DNA of 39,507 nucleotides, from contig NYYT01000124.1 in NCBI GenBank assembly GCA_002686885.1, forward strand, positions 9,996-49,502. The letters run 5' to 3'. This document shows, piece by piece, positions 1-9,029 of this stretch. Source of the stretch: Pedosphaera sp. Lineage in GTDB: Bacteria; Verrucomicrobiota; Verrucomicrobiia; Limisphaerales; AAA164-E04. The position numbers and the translations under genes are program-made. Each line of letters opens with the position of its first letter. Within the stretch, counting starts at the first letter, position 1. Below the pieces are notes generated by a model. The model saw nothing but the letters and a program-made list of their open reading frames with translations, had not been told where the DNA came from and ran no database searches.

Positions 1-1115
1 ATCTTTGCCGCAAACCAAATTTCAGGGCCTGTTGTGCTTTGGTCAAGGCTCAGCGATTGGTCGGTTGTCATCAGGCATTGCAATTCAAATTCTCGAGCGG
101 GTGTGACGAAGCGGGACCACGGCTCCTTTAGGCTGCCCGGAGTCGGCTGGATCAGCTGGGTTTGGGGTGCCTGAACATCCAAATGAGCCAGCAGGGCCTC
201 GACATCCATGGTTTTGGTGGTCAGCCCGCCTCTGAGGACATTGTTCGAATTCGCCATCAATTCCATGCCGGTTCCCTCCAGATAGGCATGCAGGACACCC
301 GCTCTGACAAACATCGCCTGACCGGGTTCAAGGCAAATGAGATGAAGCATGTAAAAGGAGAAAAGACCGCGGTCAAAAGGGTCGGAAGTGGAGAGCGATG
401 CCGACGCTTTCAACAACCAGTAACTGGGATCGTTTCGTTCAAAAGCAACCTTTTGATGGCGGTTGTGAAGGTCCCTCAATAGAGGCTCCAGTGTTTTTTG
501 GCGCTGATGGGAATCCAGCTCCATCACTCTACGGTAGAGCTCCTGGGTGGATTGTGGCGTCTCCTGAATGCCATCGAGAAGTGGAGCCCATTGAGGGATC
601 GACAGAAACCGGTCGCGAATCTCACTCCAGGGTCGAAACCCGCACAGGCCATAAAACGGGCTCAATGCAGCGATTATTTCTGGTTTGTGATTCTTGTCGC
701 GAAACAACCGTTCAGAGACATCCATGGGAGGCATGGAGTTTTGCTCCCTCGCAAAGCCGAGCTCTGCCTGCTCCTTGGTTGGGTGCACTTGTATGGACAA
801 GGGCTGGGCCGCCGAAAGGACCTTGAAGAGGAAAGGCAAGGTCGCACCGAAACGCTGCATGACCTGCTCTCCCAGCAGGGGCTCAGGAGCCGAACCCATG
901 GCCTGATCCAAGGGTATCGCGAGGGAGTTGTCGACATCGAGGAGGGTCGACGGAAGATCCGGATGCGCTCCCATCCAGAACTCCGCATGGGGTTTTTGAG
1001 CCTCGTTGGAGATCCCCAGCAGCTTCGGGATGGCACCTTTATCTCCCCATGCGTAATGTTGGATGCCCCCTTTGAGTGGATACGGTCTGGATTTCAGTGG
1101 CAGCTTCAAAGTCAT
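1..1115 (-). CDS. manA: Mannose-6-phosphate isomerase, class I (partial; C-terminus beyond left edge)
   Basis: Manual minus-strand translation from ATG at 1115 (MTLKLPLKSRPYPLKGGIQHYAWGDKGAIPKLLGI...PLSIQVHPTKEQAELGF...GLCGFRPW...AGVLHAYLEGTGMELMANSNNVLRGGLTTK...) has the type I PMI motifs QVHP and G.HAYL.G.G.E.MA.S.NV.R.G.T.K. Open at position 1, so absent from the ORF track. Confidence 0.93.
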   Translation of the reverse strand, partial: MTLKLPLKSRPYPLKGGIQHYAWGDKGAIPKLLGISNEAQKPHAEFWMGAHPDLPSTLLDVDNSLAIPLDQAMGSAPEPLLGEQVMQRFGATLPFLFKVLSAAQPLSIQVHPTKEQAELGFAREQNSMPPMDVSERLFRDKNHKPEIIAALSPFYGLCGFRPWSEIRDRFLSIPQWAPLLDGIQETPQSTQELYRRVMELDSHQRQKTLEPLLRDLHNRHQKVAFERNDPSYWLLKASASLSTSDPFDRGLFSFYMLHLICLEPGQAMFVRAGVLHAYLEGTGMELMANSNNVLRGGLTTKTMDVEALLAHLDVQAPQTQLIQPTPGSLKEPWSRFVTPAREFELQCLMTTDQSLSLDQSTTGPEIWFAAK

Positions 1116-1215
1116 GGATCTGAGAATCAAGGATATGAGGGTGTCTTGGGGGCCCTTTTCCACAACCTTAAGCTCAGGGATTGCCGTCTTCGAGTCGATT
1201 TTTTAGGATACCTTC

Positions 1216-3021
1216 ATGTATGCTTTTCGGTGTCATCCCTTTTTCCGGCTTGGTCTCTTCCTGATCTTGTTTGCCACGACGCATTCTTCGGTGATCGTGC
1301 AAGGCGCCTCACGCCCCAACGTGATCGTCATGATTACCGATGATCAGGGTTATGGGGATTTTGGATTTCAAGGAAACCCGATTCTGAGGACCCCCAACCT
1401 GGACGCCATGGCCCGTCAGAGTGCACAAATGACTCAATACTATGTCAGTCCCGTGTGTGCTCCGACTCGGGCCTGCCTCATGACCGGGCGATACAATTAT
1501 CGGACTCGATGTATTGATACCTACATCGGCCGTGCCATGATGGATCCTGAGGAGCGTACCCTTGCTGAGTATTTGTTTGATGCGGGCTATGCGACTGGCA
1601 TTTTCGGCAAATGGCATCTGGGCGACAATTATCCGCTTCGCGCCATGGACCAGGGTTTTGAGGAATCGCTGGTGCTTCGTGGAGGAGGTATTGGGCAGCC
1701 ATCCGATCCCCTGGGTGCCGAAGGAAAATACACGGATCCAACCCTTTTTCACAATGGCACTCCCCTTTCAATGAAGGGTTACTGCACCGATCTTTACTTT
1801 GATCATGCTCTGAGCTTCATGCAGCAGGCCAAGGCGCGCAATCGACCGTTCTTTGTCTATCTTCCGACCAACGCTCCACACGGCCCTTTCCACGATGTGC
1901 CTCAGGCCGAATATGACTTCTATCGCTCTCAAAATCTGGCCAATGACCAATTTCCACAGAAGCATGGGCACCCACTTCCGGAAAATGCGGACCTGGATAA
2001 ACGAGCCCGTATTTTTGCCATGATTGACAACATTGATCAAAATGTTGGAAAGCTAACTCGTGGTCTCGAGGAGTTGGGGGCCCTTGAAAATACCCTCATT
2101 CTTTTCATGGTCGACAATGGGCCGAATGGGAGGCGCTATGTTGCCGGCATGCAGGGCATGAAATCCCATGTGCACGAAGGGGGTATTCGTTCTCCGTTGC
2201 TTCTGCACTGGCCTGCTCACCTCAAGGCGGGCATTTCCTCAGACAAGGTGGTCGCCCACATAGACGTGACACCTACCATTCTGGATGCCTGTGGGATTCG
2301 TTTCCCAGAGGGGCCAAAAATGGACGGCAGAAGTTTTCTCCCCCTTCTGGATGGGAGACCCAGTGTTTGGCTTGATCGAACCCTTTTCATTCAATCCCAT
2401 CGCGGGGATGTTCCCGTTCGCTACCATCATTTTGCCGCTCGCAATCAGCGCTGGAAATTGCTGCATGCTTCTGGCTTTGGGAAGGAAGGTTTTCAAGGTG
2501 CTCCCCGTCTGGAACTGTATGACATGCAGTTGGATCCTCTTGAAACACGCGAAGTATCTCGGTTTTTTCCAGAAGTAGTGAAGGAGATGACTGCGGCGTA
2601 TGACCGGTGGTTTGATGATGTGGCGGCCACACGTCCCAACAACTATGCCCCACCAAAAATCGTCATCGGATCGATGGAGGAAAACCCCACCTGGCTCACC
2701 CGCCAGGACTGGCGCCATCTCCAGGGCAAGCCGTGGGGCGCCAACTCCAATGGGCATTGGTCGGTGCGCTTGACGCGGCCTGGCTTTTATCGCGTCATTG
2801 TACACACCAAGGAGGCGCGAAAAGCGACCGCGGTGAGGATGACCCTGGGCGATGCGTCCTGGGATGATTTCCAGCCAAACCAGGCAGGTCAGCTGGAAAA
2901 AGAAATTCAGGTAGCTTTACCCACCGAAGGCGAGCTGCAAGTTGAACTTCAACTTGAAGATGAAAACGTGGGGCCTCATCAACTGGAGATCCACTACCGT
3001 CCGAGCTCAAAGAAACCGTAA
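1216..3021 (+). CDS. Secreted sulfatase (arylsulfatase-like, S1 family)
   Basis: Signal peptide MYAFRCHPFFRLGLFLILFATTHSS; RPNVIVMITDDQGYGDFG; formylglycine motif CAPTRACLMTGR (C-x-P-x-R...TG); GKWHLG; long C-terminal extension. Confidence 0.95.
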   Translation: MYAFRCHPFFRLGLFLILFATTHSSVIVQGASRPNVIVMITDDQGYGDFGFQGNPILRTPNLDAMARQSAQMTQYYVSPVCAPTRACLMTGRYNYRTRCIDTYIGRAMMDPEERTLAEYLFDAGYATGIFGKWHLGDNYPLRAMDQGFEESLVLRGGGIGQPSDPLGAEGKYTDPTLFHNGTPLSMKGYCTDLYFDHALSFMQQAKARNRPFFVYLPTNAPHGPFHDVPQAEYDFYRSQNLANDQFPQKHGHPLPENADLDKRARIFAMIDNIDQNVGKLTRGLEELGALENTLILFMVDNGPNGRRYVAGMQGMKSHVHEGGIRSPLLLHWPAHLKAGISSDKVVAHIDVTPTILDACGIRFPEGPKMDGRSFLPLLDGRPSVWLDRTLFIQSHRGDVPVRYHHFAARNQRWKLLHASGFGKEGFQGAPRLELYDMQLDPLETREVSRFFPEVVKEMTAAYDRWFDDVAATRPNNYAPPKIVIGSMEENPTWLTRQDWRHLQGKPWGANSNGHWSVRLTRPGFYRVIVHTKEARKATAVRMTLGDASWDDFQPNQAGQLEKEIQVALPTEGELQVELQLEDENVGPHQLEIHYRPSSKKP

Positions 3022-5160
3022 TTCGGTGGTGGCAGCCTTGGCATCCCAATTCTTGGGCGGCTTGGTGCGAATAGAGTGTACCTCCTTGATGGACACCTGG
3101 TTGCCCTTGGCCTTGGCTGATTTGATTCCCAATTCACCCGGATTTGCCGTCTGTTGACTGACTTTTTGCCGTGGCGCTGCCTTGTACTTGATGTAAAGCA
3201 CTTCGGGAGTACCGGGTTCAAAGAACAGGACTTTTGATTTCTCCGGACACAGACGGTAGTCCTTGTTGAGAATCGTGCCCCCAAAGGTAAAGCGCTTGAG
3301 GTAGGTGACCCCTTTGTGGCGATAAGCCATGGTCATCTCGCGTTCGCGCTCAGGGGTGGCGCAGTACAGGAGCTCTTTACCCAGGAACAATTTGTCTGGT
3401 ACTTCGATGACCTTGTAGGCGCCATCCTGAAGCACGACCAGAATCTTGTCATATTTCGAACAAGCCATCTGAAATTCACTGCCACTCACTTTATAGCCGA
3501 TGTATCCCTTGTCCCTGTCGTAGGCAACCTTCAGCGACTTGAAGGCTGCTTCCTTGGCAACCACGGTTTCAAAGCTGCCGATTTGTGTCTTTCTGGGGAA
3601 GGTCGCGCCGTAGGCCTTGAGGAGTTCCTTGATGTGACGAATGGTGTATCGAGTGAGGGACTTGAGGTTTTGCCTGGTTTGATCCAGTTCGGCCTGCACC
3701 TTCTCGATTTCCTGTTGATGTCGTTGGATGTCAAAGAGGGAAATGCGACGGATGCGTACGCCCAGGAGCATTTCGATGTCGCTGTCTTCCAGGTCCCGGT
3801 AGTATTCGTCCCGATAAGGCTCAAAGCCTTTGTAAATCGCCTTATTGATGGCCTCTTGTGTTTTGCAGGATTCGATTTTCTTGTAGATCCTGTTTTCGAT
3901 GAAGATGCGGACTAGGGTTTTGAAGAACAAGTCTTCCAGTAGTTTTTGCTCCTTGAGTTCCAGTTCGCGTCGCAGCAAGTCCACCAGTTGTGTGGTGTTT
4001 GCCTTGATCACCTCGCTCACCGTCATTTCCACCGGGCGCTTGTCCCGGATGACAATCAATCTGCTTGAGATGCTGCATTCGCAACCGGTGAAGGCATAAA
4101 GGGCCGGGATGAGTTTTTCCGCCGGCACGCCTGGAGGCGACTTGATTTCGATTTCAATTTTTTCGGAGGTGAAATCATTGATGCTGCGTACCTTGAGCTT
4201 TCCCTTGCGGGTTGCATCCTCTATGGAAGCGATCAGGGATTCGGTGGTTGTCCCTGGGGGGATCTGAGTGATGTGCAGGGTCGAGGCATCCTTCACGTCG
4301 ATCTTGGCCCTGACTTTCACACTCCCTTTGCCATCCTCATAAGCCGTGGCATCCATGAGACCTCCCGCCGGGAAGTCAGGAAGGAGTTCAAAAGATTGTT
4401 TCCTCAGGATGGCGATTTGCGCCTCCAGCAATTCGCAGAAATTGTGGGGAAGGATCTTGGCTGAGAGTCCGACGGCGATGCCCTCGGCCCCAAGCATCAA
4501 CAGCATGGGGATTTTGCTCGGAAGACATACCGGTTCCTTGTTGCGCCCATCATAGCTGGGGACAAATTCGGTCAGCTCATCGTTGAAGAGTTGCGTGCGT
4601 GCCAGAGGGGTCAGGCGACATTCGATGTACCTAGAGGCTGCCGCGGGATCTCCGGTGAAGAGATTGCCAAAGTTACCCTGGCCTTCAATGAGGTATTGCT
4701 TGTTGGTCAGGACGACCAATGCATCGCTGATGGAAGCATCTCCATGAGGGTGGTATTGCATGCAGTGGCCCACAATGTTGGCCACCTTGATGAATTTGCC
4801 ATCGTCGTTCTGATGCAGTGACCACATGATGCGCCTCTGAACGGGCTTGAGCCCGTCGACAAGACTTGGGATGGCCCGATCGCGGATGACGTAGGAAGCA
4901 TATTCCAGGAAGTTCGTATCCATCCTCTTACCCAAGGGCGATTGGGGCTCCTCGGTGCTCCCAGAGCCTTCGGGCTTCGCCTCTTGAGGTGGTTCCCGAT
5001 CATTCCCCATTTCGGACGCCGCCGACGTGGCGGGTGCTTCCTCGTCTCGGGGTGGGTTCTCTGAGGTATCCTCCTCGATGGGCAAATCCCCGAAATCGTA
5101 ATGTGCGTCCATGGGGAGTTCCGGGTCTCCCGATCCTGTGTTTTTCTTTTTACGCGGCAT
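3007..5160 (-). CDS. parC: Type IIA topoisomerase subunit A (topo IV ParC/GyrA-like)
   Basis: RAIPSLVDGLKPVQRRIMW, VANIVGHCMQYHPHGD, active-site Tyr in AAASRYIECRLTPLA; no QRRGGKG-type GyrA box seen; 22 nt downstream of the subunit B gene. Confidence 0.88.
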   Translation of the reverse strand: MPRKKKNTGSGDPELPMDAHYDFGDLPIEEDTSENPPRDEEAPATSAASEMGNDREPPQEAKPEGSGSTEEPQSPLGKRMDTNFLEYASYVIRDRAIPSLVDGLKPVQRRIMWSLHQNDDGKFIKVANIVGHCMQYHPHGDASISDALVVLTNKQYLIEGQGNFGNLFTGDPAAASRYIECRLTPLARTQLFNDELTEFVPSYDGRNKEPVCLPSKIPMLLMLGAEGIAVGLSAKILPHNFCELLEAQIAILRKQSFELLPDFPAGGLMDATAYEDGKGSVKVRAKIDVKDASTLHITQIPPGTTTESLIASIEDATRKGKLKVRSINDFTSEKIEIEIKSPPGVPAEKLIPALYAFTGCECSISSRLIVIRDKRPVEMTVSEVIKANTTQLVDLLRRELELKEQKLLEDLFFKTLVRIFIENRIYKKIESCKTQEAINKAIYKGFEPYRDEYYRDLEDSDIEMLLGVRIRRISLFDIQRHQQEIEKVQAELDQTRQNLKSLTRYTIRHIKELLKAYGATFPRKTQIGSFETVVAKEAAFKSLKVAYDRDKGYIGYKVSGSEFQMACSKYDKILVVLQDGAYKVIEVPDKLFLGKELLYCATPEREREMTMAYRHKGVTYLKRFTFGGTILNKDYRLCPEKSKVLFFEPGTPEVLYIKYKAAPRQKVSQQTANPGELGIKSAKAKGNQVSIKEVHSIRTKPPKNWDAKAATTELRFL

Positions 5161-5182
5161 GTGAGCTTACGGGAGATAGAGT

Positions 5183-7003
5183 TTAGTCTTCGACTGGAAC
5201 CACCAGGTGATTCATGATGTAGTTCCGTCTTTGAGGAGTGTTCTTGCCCATGTAAAAGGTGAAGATGTGATTGGCTTCCTTCTGGGAGGCATGCTCCACA
5301 CGATGAATACGCATGTCCTGCCCAATGAAATGTTTGAATTCGGTGGGTGATATTTCTCCCAGCCCCTTGAAGCGTGTGATTTCAACCCCCTTTGCGAGTG
5401 TTTGAATGGCCTTCTCGCGTTCCTGATCCGAATAGCAATAAATGGTTTTCTTGCGATTGCGCACGCGAAAGAGTGGGGTCTCCAGAATGTAGAGGTGGCC
5501 CTCATGGATCAGTTGATCGAAAAACTTGAAAAAGTAGGTGATCATCAAGTTGCGAATATGCAAGCCATCCACATCGGCATCGGTGGCCAGGATGACTTTC
5601 TCATAGCGAAGGTCGTGGATCGAATTCTCAATGCCAAGTGAGCGCATGAGATTATACATTTCGTCGTTCTTGTAGACGGCATCACGCTTGAGATCCCATA
5701 CATTGAGGGGCTTCCCTTTGAGGGTGAAAATCGCTTGGGAATTCACGTCACGACAGCTCACGATGGAGCCTGCGGCGGAGACTCCCTCGGTAATGAAAAC
5801 CATGGTGTCGAGTCCCTTGCCTTTTTCCTTGTTGAAATGCTTCTTGCAATCCTTGAGTTGAGGGATCCGCAAGCTGACAGCCTTGGAACGTTCGCGGGCC
5901 AGCTTTTTGACCGCCATCAGCTCCTTACGCAGTTTGCGTGTGTCTTCCACCTTTGCCAGGAGAGTGTCCGCAACCTTCTTGTCCTGATGCAGGAGGTGCA
6001 GCACCTCTTCCCTGACTTTGGTGACCAGTTCGGATCGGATCTCCGTGTTGCCAAGCTTGTTTTTGGTCTGCGACTCAAACATCGGTTCCTGCAGACGGAT
6101 GGCGACGGCCCCCACCATGCATTCGCGGACGTCATCGCCATCGTACTTGCCTTTGGCATACTCGTTGACGGCCTTCAGGAGCCCCTCGCGGAAAGCGCTG
6201 AGGTGGGTGCCACCATCAGAGGTGTATTGCCCGTTGACAAAAGAGAAGAAGGTCTCACCGGAGCGTCCCTGGCTGTGGGTGAAGCAGAATTCCAGTGTCT
6301 TGGAGCTGAAATAGAAGGGAGGGTAGATGGCATCTTCTTCCACTTCTTCCCGGATCAGATCCAGAAGGCCTTTTCGGGAATAAAAGGTTTTTCCGTTGTA
6401 GATCAGCTTCAGGCCGGAGTTGAGATAGCTGTAGTGCTTGAGGCGTTTTTCGATCAACTCCTCGCGTAGCTGCAGTTTCTTGAAAATGCTTCTGTCGGGT
6501 TCAAAGCTGACGAAAGTGCCATTGGCTTCTCCCTGGCATTTACCTTTCTTTTTCTCCAGCAAGGAGCCTTTGGAAAATGAAGCGGTCGCATAGGCTCCAT
6601 CCCGATGGGATTTGACGGTGAAGGATTGGGAAAGGGCATTGACTGCCTTGGTGCCGACTCCGTTGAGTCCGACACTGAATTGAAACACCTCGTCGTTGTA
6701 TTTGGCACCCGTATTGATGGTGGAGACACAATCGACGATTTTGCCTAGGGGGATCCCCCTTCCGAAATCCCGGACACGGACTTGATTGTCTTCGATGTCG
6801 ATACGGACTTCCCGGCCGAATCCCATGATGTATTCATCAATGGCATTGTCGATGACCTCCTTGAGGAGAATGTAGGCGCCGTCATCATAATGGCTCCCGT
6901 CACCGATGCGACCAATATACATCCCCGTTCGGAGCCGGATGTGCTCCAATGAGGAAAGGGTCTTGATTTTGCTTTCGTCGTAATTGTGTTTGTTTGCCGC
7001 CAT
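5183..7003 (-). CDS. parE: Type IIA topoisomerase subunit B (topo IV ParE/GyrB-like)
   Basis: GHKL ATPase motifs (EVIDNAIDEY, VRDFGRGIPLG, VGLNGVGTKAVNALS) and TOPRIM motifs (TEGVSAAGS, TDADVDGLHIR, RFKGLGE). Confidence 0.9.
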   Translation of the reverse strand: MAANKHNYDESKIKTLSSLEHIRLRTGMYIGRIGDGSHYDDGAYILLKEVIDNAIDEYIMGFGREVRIDIEDNQVRVRDFGRGIPLGKIVDCVSTINTGAKYNDEVFQFSVGLNGVGTKAVNALSQSFTVKSHRDGAYATASFSKGSLLEKKKGKCQGEANGTFVSFEPDRSIFKKLQLREELIEKRLKHYSYLNSGLKLIYNGKTFYSRKGLLDLIREEVEEDAIYPPFYFSSKTLEFCFTHSQGRSGETFFSFVNGQYTSDGGTHLSAFREGLLKAVNEYAKGKYDGDDVRECMVGAVAIRLQEPMFESQTKNKLGNTEIRSELVTKVREEVLHLLHQDKKVADTLLAKVEDTRKLRKELMAVKKLARERSKAVSLRIPQLKDCKKHFNKEKGKGLDTMVFITEGVSAAGSIVSCRDVNSQAIFTLKGKPLNVWDLKRDAVYKNDEMYNLMRSLGIENSIHDLRYEKVILATDADVDGLHIRNLMITYFFKFFDQLIHEGHLYILETPLFRVRNRKKTIYCYSDQEREKAIQTLAKGVEITRFKGLGEISPTEFKHFIGQDMRIHRVEHASQKEANHIFTFYMGKNTPQRRNYIMNHLVVPVED

Positions 7004-7255
7004 GATTCTTGGGTCTCATGTGTTGGGCCCTTGCTTGCCATCTCACCAGGTGAAAAGGCATGCCAAGGCCTGCGCTGGGGAGTCTCCACCAGCGGTTACG
7101 ACAGGAAAAATACGACGGGAACTGCTTCCTTTCCGGTGGCTGTAGAAAAACCCCGGTGGTGGACGTGGCTCTTTGACTTCGGTGAGTCACGTGCAGTGGA
7201 AGTCTTATTAACAAACATCTGGCATTCTTCCACTCTTTTCGCCAAAAAAGTAATC

Positions 7256-8896
7256 ATGACCGCAACTTTCCGTCCATCGATTCCAAAAAGGATCTCAGGC
7301 CTCTGTTCCGCCCTTGTCCTGTGCGGCACTTTTCTGGAAATGGGGGGAGAGTTGCTCATGGCTCAGGGAGAGACCGATCGCTCGGCCAATGTGGTGTTGA
7401 TTGCCGGACCTATTACCGGGCATCCCAAAGAGGCTCACGAATATGAGAAGGCCGTGACCCTGATCAAGCACTGTTTGGAGACTTCTCCCAACGCCCCCTC
7501 CATGAATCTTTCAGCTCACTACCAGGGATGGCCTGAAGACCCGTCGATTCTGGAGAGAGCCGATGCCATTCTTCTGGTTTCCGACGGGAGCGACCATCAG
7601 GAGACGATGCATCCTTTTTACAGGGAAGATCGTTTTGCCATGCTCAAAAAGCAGATGGATCGAGGGTGTGGACTGATGCTTCTGCACTGGTCGACCTTTC
7701 ATCCTGCTCGATTTCATGATGAGATTACCGAGTGGATTGGGGGTTACTTCGATTACGAAACGGGCCCTGAACCTCGAAAGTGGTATTCACGCATCCAGAC
7801 ATGGAGCCAGGAGGTGTCTCTTACTTCCATGGCACACCCTGTGCTCAGGGGGGTCCGCCCTTTTGAACTGAAGGACGAATACTACTACCACCTTCGCTTC
7901 CGAGCCTCCGACAGGCGTTTGCTGCCCATCCTCCAAGTCCTCCCTCCGGGCGAAGAATCTCTGGATACCGTTGCATGGTGTTTGGAGCGCAAGGATGGAG
8001 GCCGGGGTTTTGCCTTTACCGGTGGTCATTTTCACGACAGCTGGTGGCTTCCGGATTTCCGAAGGATGCTGCTGAATGCGGTCGTTTGGACCTCTGGATG
8101 CGAGGTTCCCGAGGGTGGGATCGTGAGTGCGTTGCCCCCGCGCCAGAAAGTGGTGATTTTAACCGGAGATCAGCACCCTGCTCATCACTGGAAGGACACG
8201 ACCCTGGCCCTGATGCACGCAATGGAATTGGATCCCAGGTGTCGGGTTGAGGTGAGTGAATCGCCCGAGGCCTGGCTCTCGGATGCTTCCCATTTGCACG
8301 GGATCGATCTGCTTGTCATGAACTATTGTAATTGGGAAAGCCCGGGATGGGGTGCTCAAGCCAGGGAAAGACTCGACCAATTTGTTCGTAGAGGCGGCGG
8401 ACTTGCCGTGATTCATTTTGCCAACGGGGCATTCCATGCTTCGTTGCCTGGGGCCGAAACATCGGACTGGCCGGGTTATCAGAAATTGGTGCGACGGGTT
8501 TGGGATCATGATGGTCCAAGCGGTCATGATCCCTATGGATCGTTTGAAGTGCACGTTTCGCAGGTCAGGCATCCGATTACCGATGGATTGTCCTCGTTTC
8601 AGACAGAAGATGAACTTTACTTTCATCAAGCTGGGGACCGCCCGGTGCAGGCCCTGGTTTTTGCGGATTCATCGGTGACGGGGCAGGCAGAGCCCCTTGC
8701 CTGGGCCTACCAGGTGGAGCAGGGCCGGGTGTTCCAGACGCTCTTGGGTCATGCCAGCATATCGATCTATCGAGCGGCAAACTTGATCCAACGAGGATGC
8801 ACTTGGGCTGCCGGTAAAGAGCCACTGAGCTTTGATCCGCCTGCGATCCTTGCCGAAGGGGCCATGCTGCGCGATGGGGCTTCCTGGAAACCTTGA
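7256..8896 (+). CDS. ThuA-like domain protein with two tandem ThuA-type halves, secreted
   Basis: Likely start M91 of the 6986 ORF (MTATFRPSIPKR...LCSALVLCGTFLEMGGE). Half 1 NVVLIAGPITGHPKEAHEYEKA...LLHWSTF; half 2 QKVVILTGDQHPAHHWKDTT...RRGGGLAVIHFANGAF...HPITDGLSSFQTEDELYF. Confidence 0.8.
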   Translation: MTATFRPSIPKRISGLCSALVLCGTFLEMGGELLMAQGETDRSANVVLIAGPITGHPKEAHEYEKAVTLIKHCLETSPNAPSMNLSAHYQGWPEDPSILERADAILLVSDGSDHQETMHPFYREDRFAMLKKQMDRGCGLMLLHWSTFHPARFHDEITEWIGGYFDYETGPEPRKWYSRIQTWSQEVSLTSMAHPVLRGVRPFELKDEYYYHLRFRASDRRLLPILQVLPPGEESLDTVAWCLERKDGGRGFAFTGGHFHDSWWLPDFRRMLLNAVVWTSGCEVPEGGIVSALPPRQKVVILTGDQHPAHHWKDTTLALMHAMELDPRCRVEVSESPEAWLSDASHLHGIDLLVMNYCNWESPGWGAQARERLDQFVRRGGGLAVIHFANGAFHASLPGAETSDWPGYQKLVRRVWDHDGPSGHDPYGSFEVHVSQVRHPITDGLSSFQTEDELYFHQAGDRPVQALVFADSSVTGQAEPLAWAYQVEQGRVFQTLLGHASISIYRAANLIQRGCTWAAGKEPLSFDPPAILAEGAMLRDGASWKP

Positions 8897-9029
8897 GCTG
8901 GGCTGAGACTGAATCGGACGGATTGGGCTGAGGCATGATGAAATCGCGGCATGCCTTTGCGGAATTAGCCTGCTGTGCCAATGTATGAAACATTTTGAAA
9001 TCGCATCCGAGTCGGGGTGGTTCGCACCG

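Noticed and set aside
498-1343. 281-aa plus-strand ORF
   Set aside because: Antisense to manA, whose minus-strand translation carries clear PMI motifs, and runs into the sulfatase start.
5735-6469. 244-aa plus-strand ORF antisense to parE
   Set aside because: Shadow of a strongly conserved coding frame; no recognisable domain.
7043-7053. Short palindrome TCACCAGGTGA in the parE/ThuA intergenic region
   Set aside because: Only 5-bp arms, no associated regulator or promoter element; expected by chance at this length scale.
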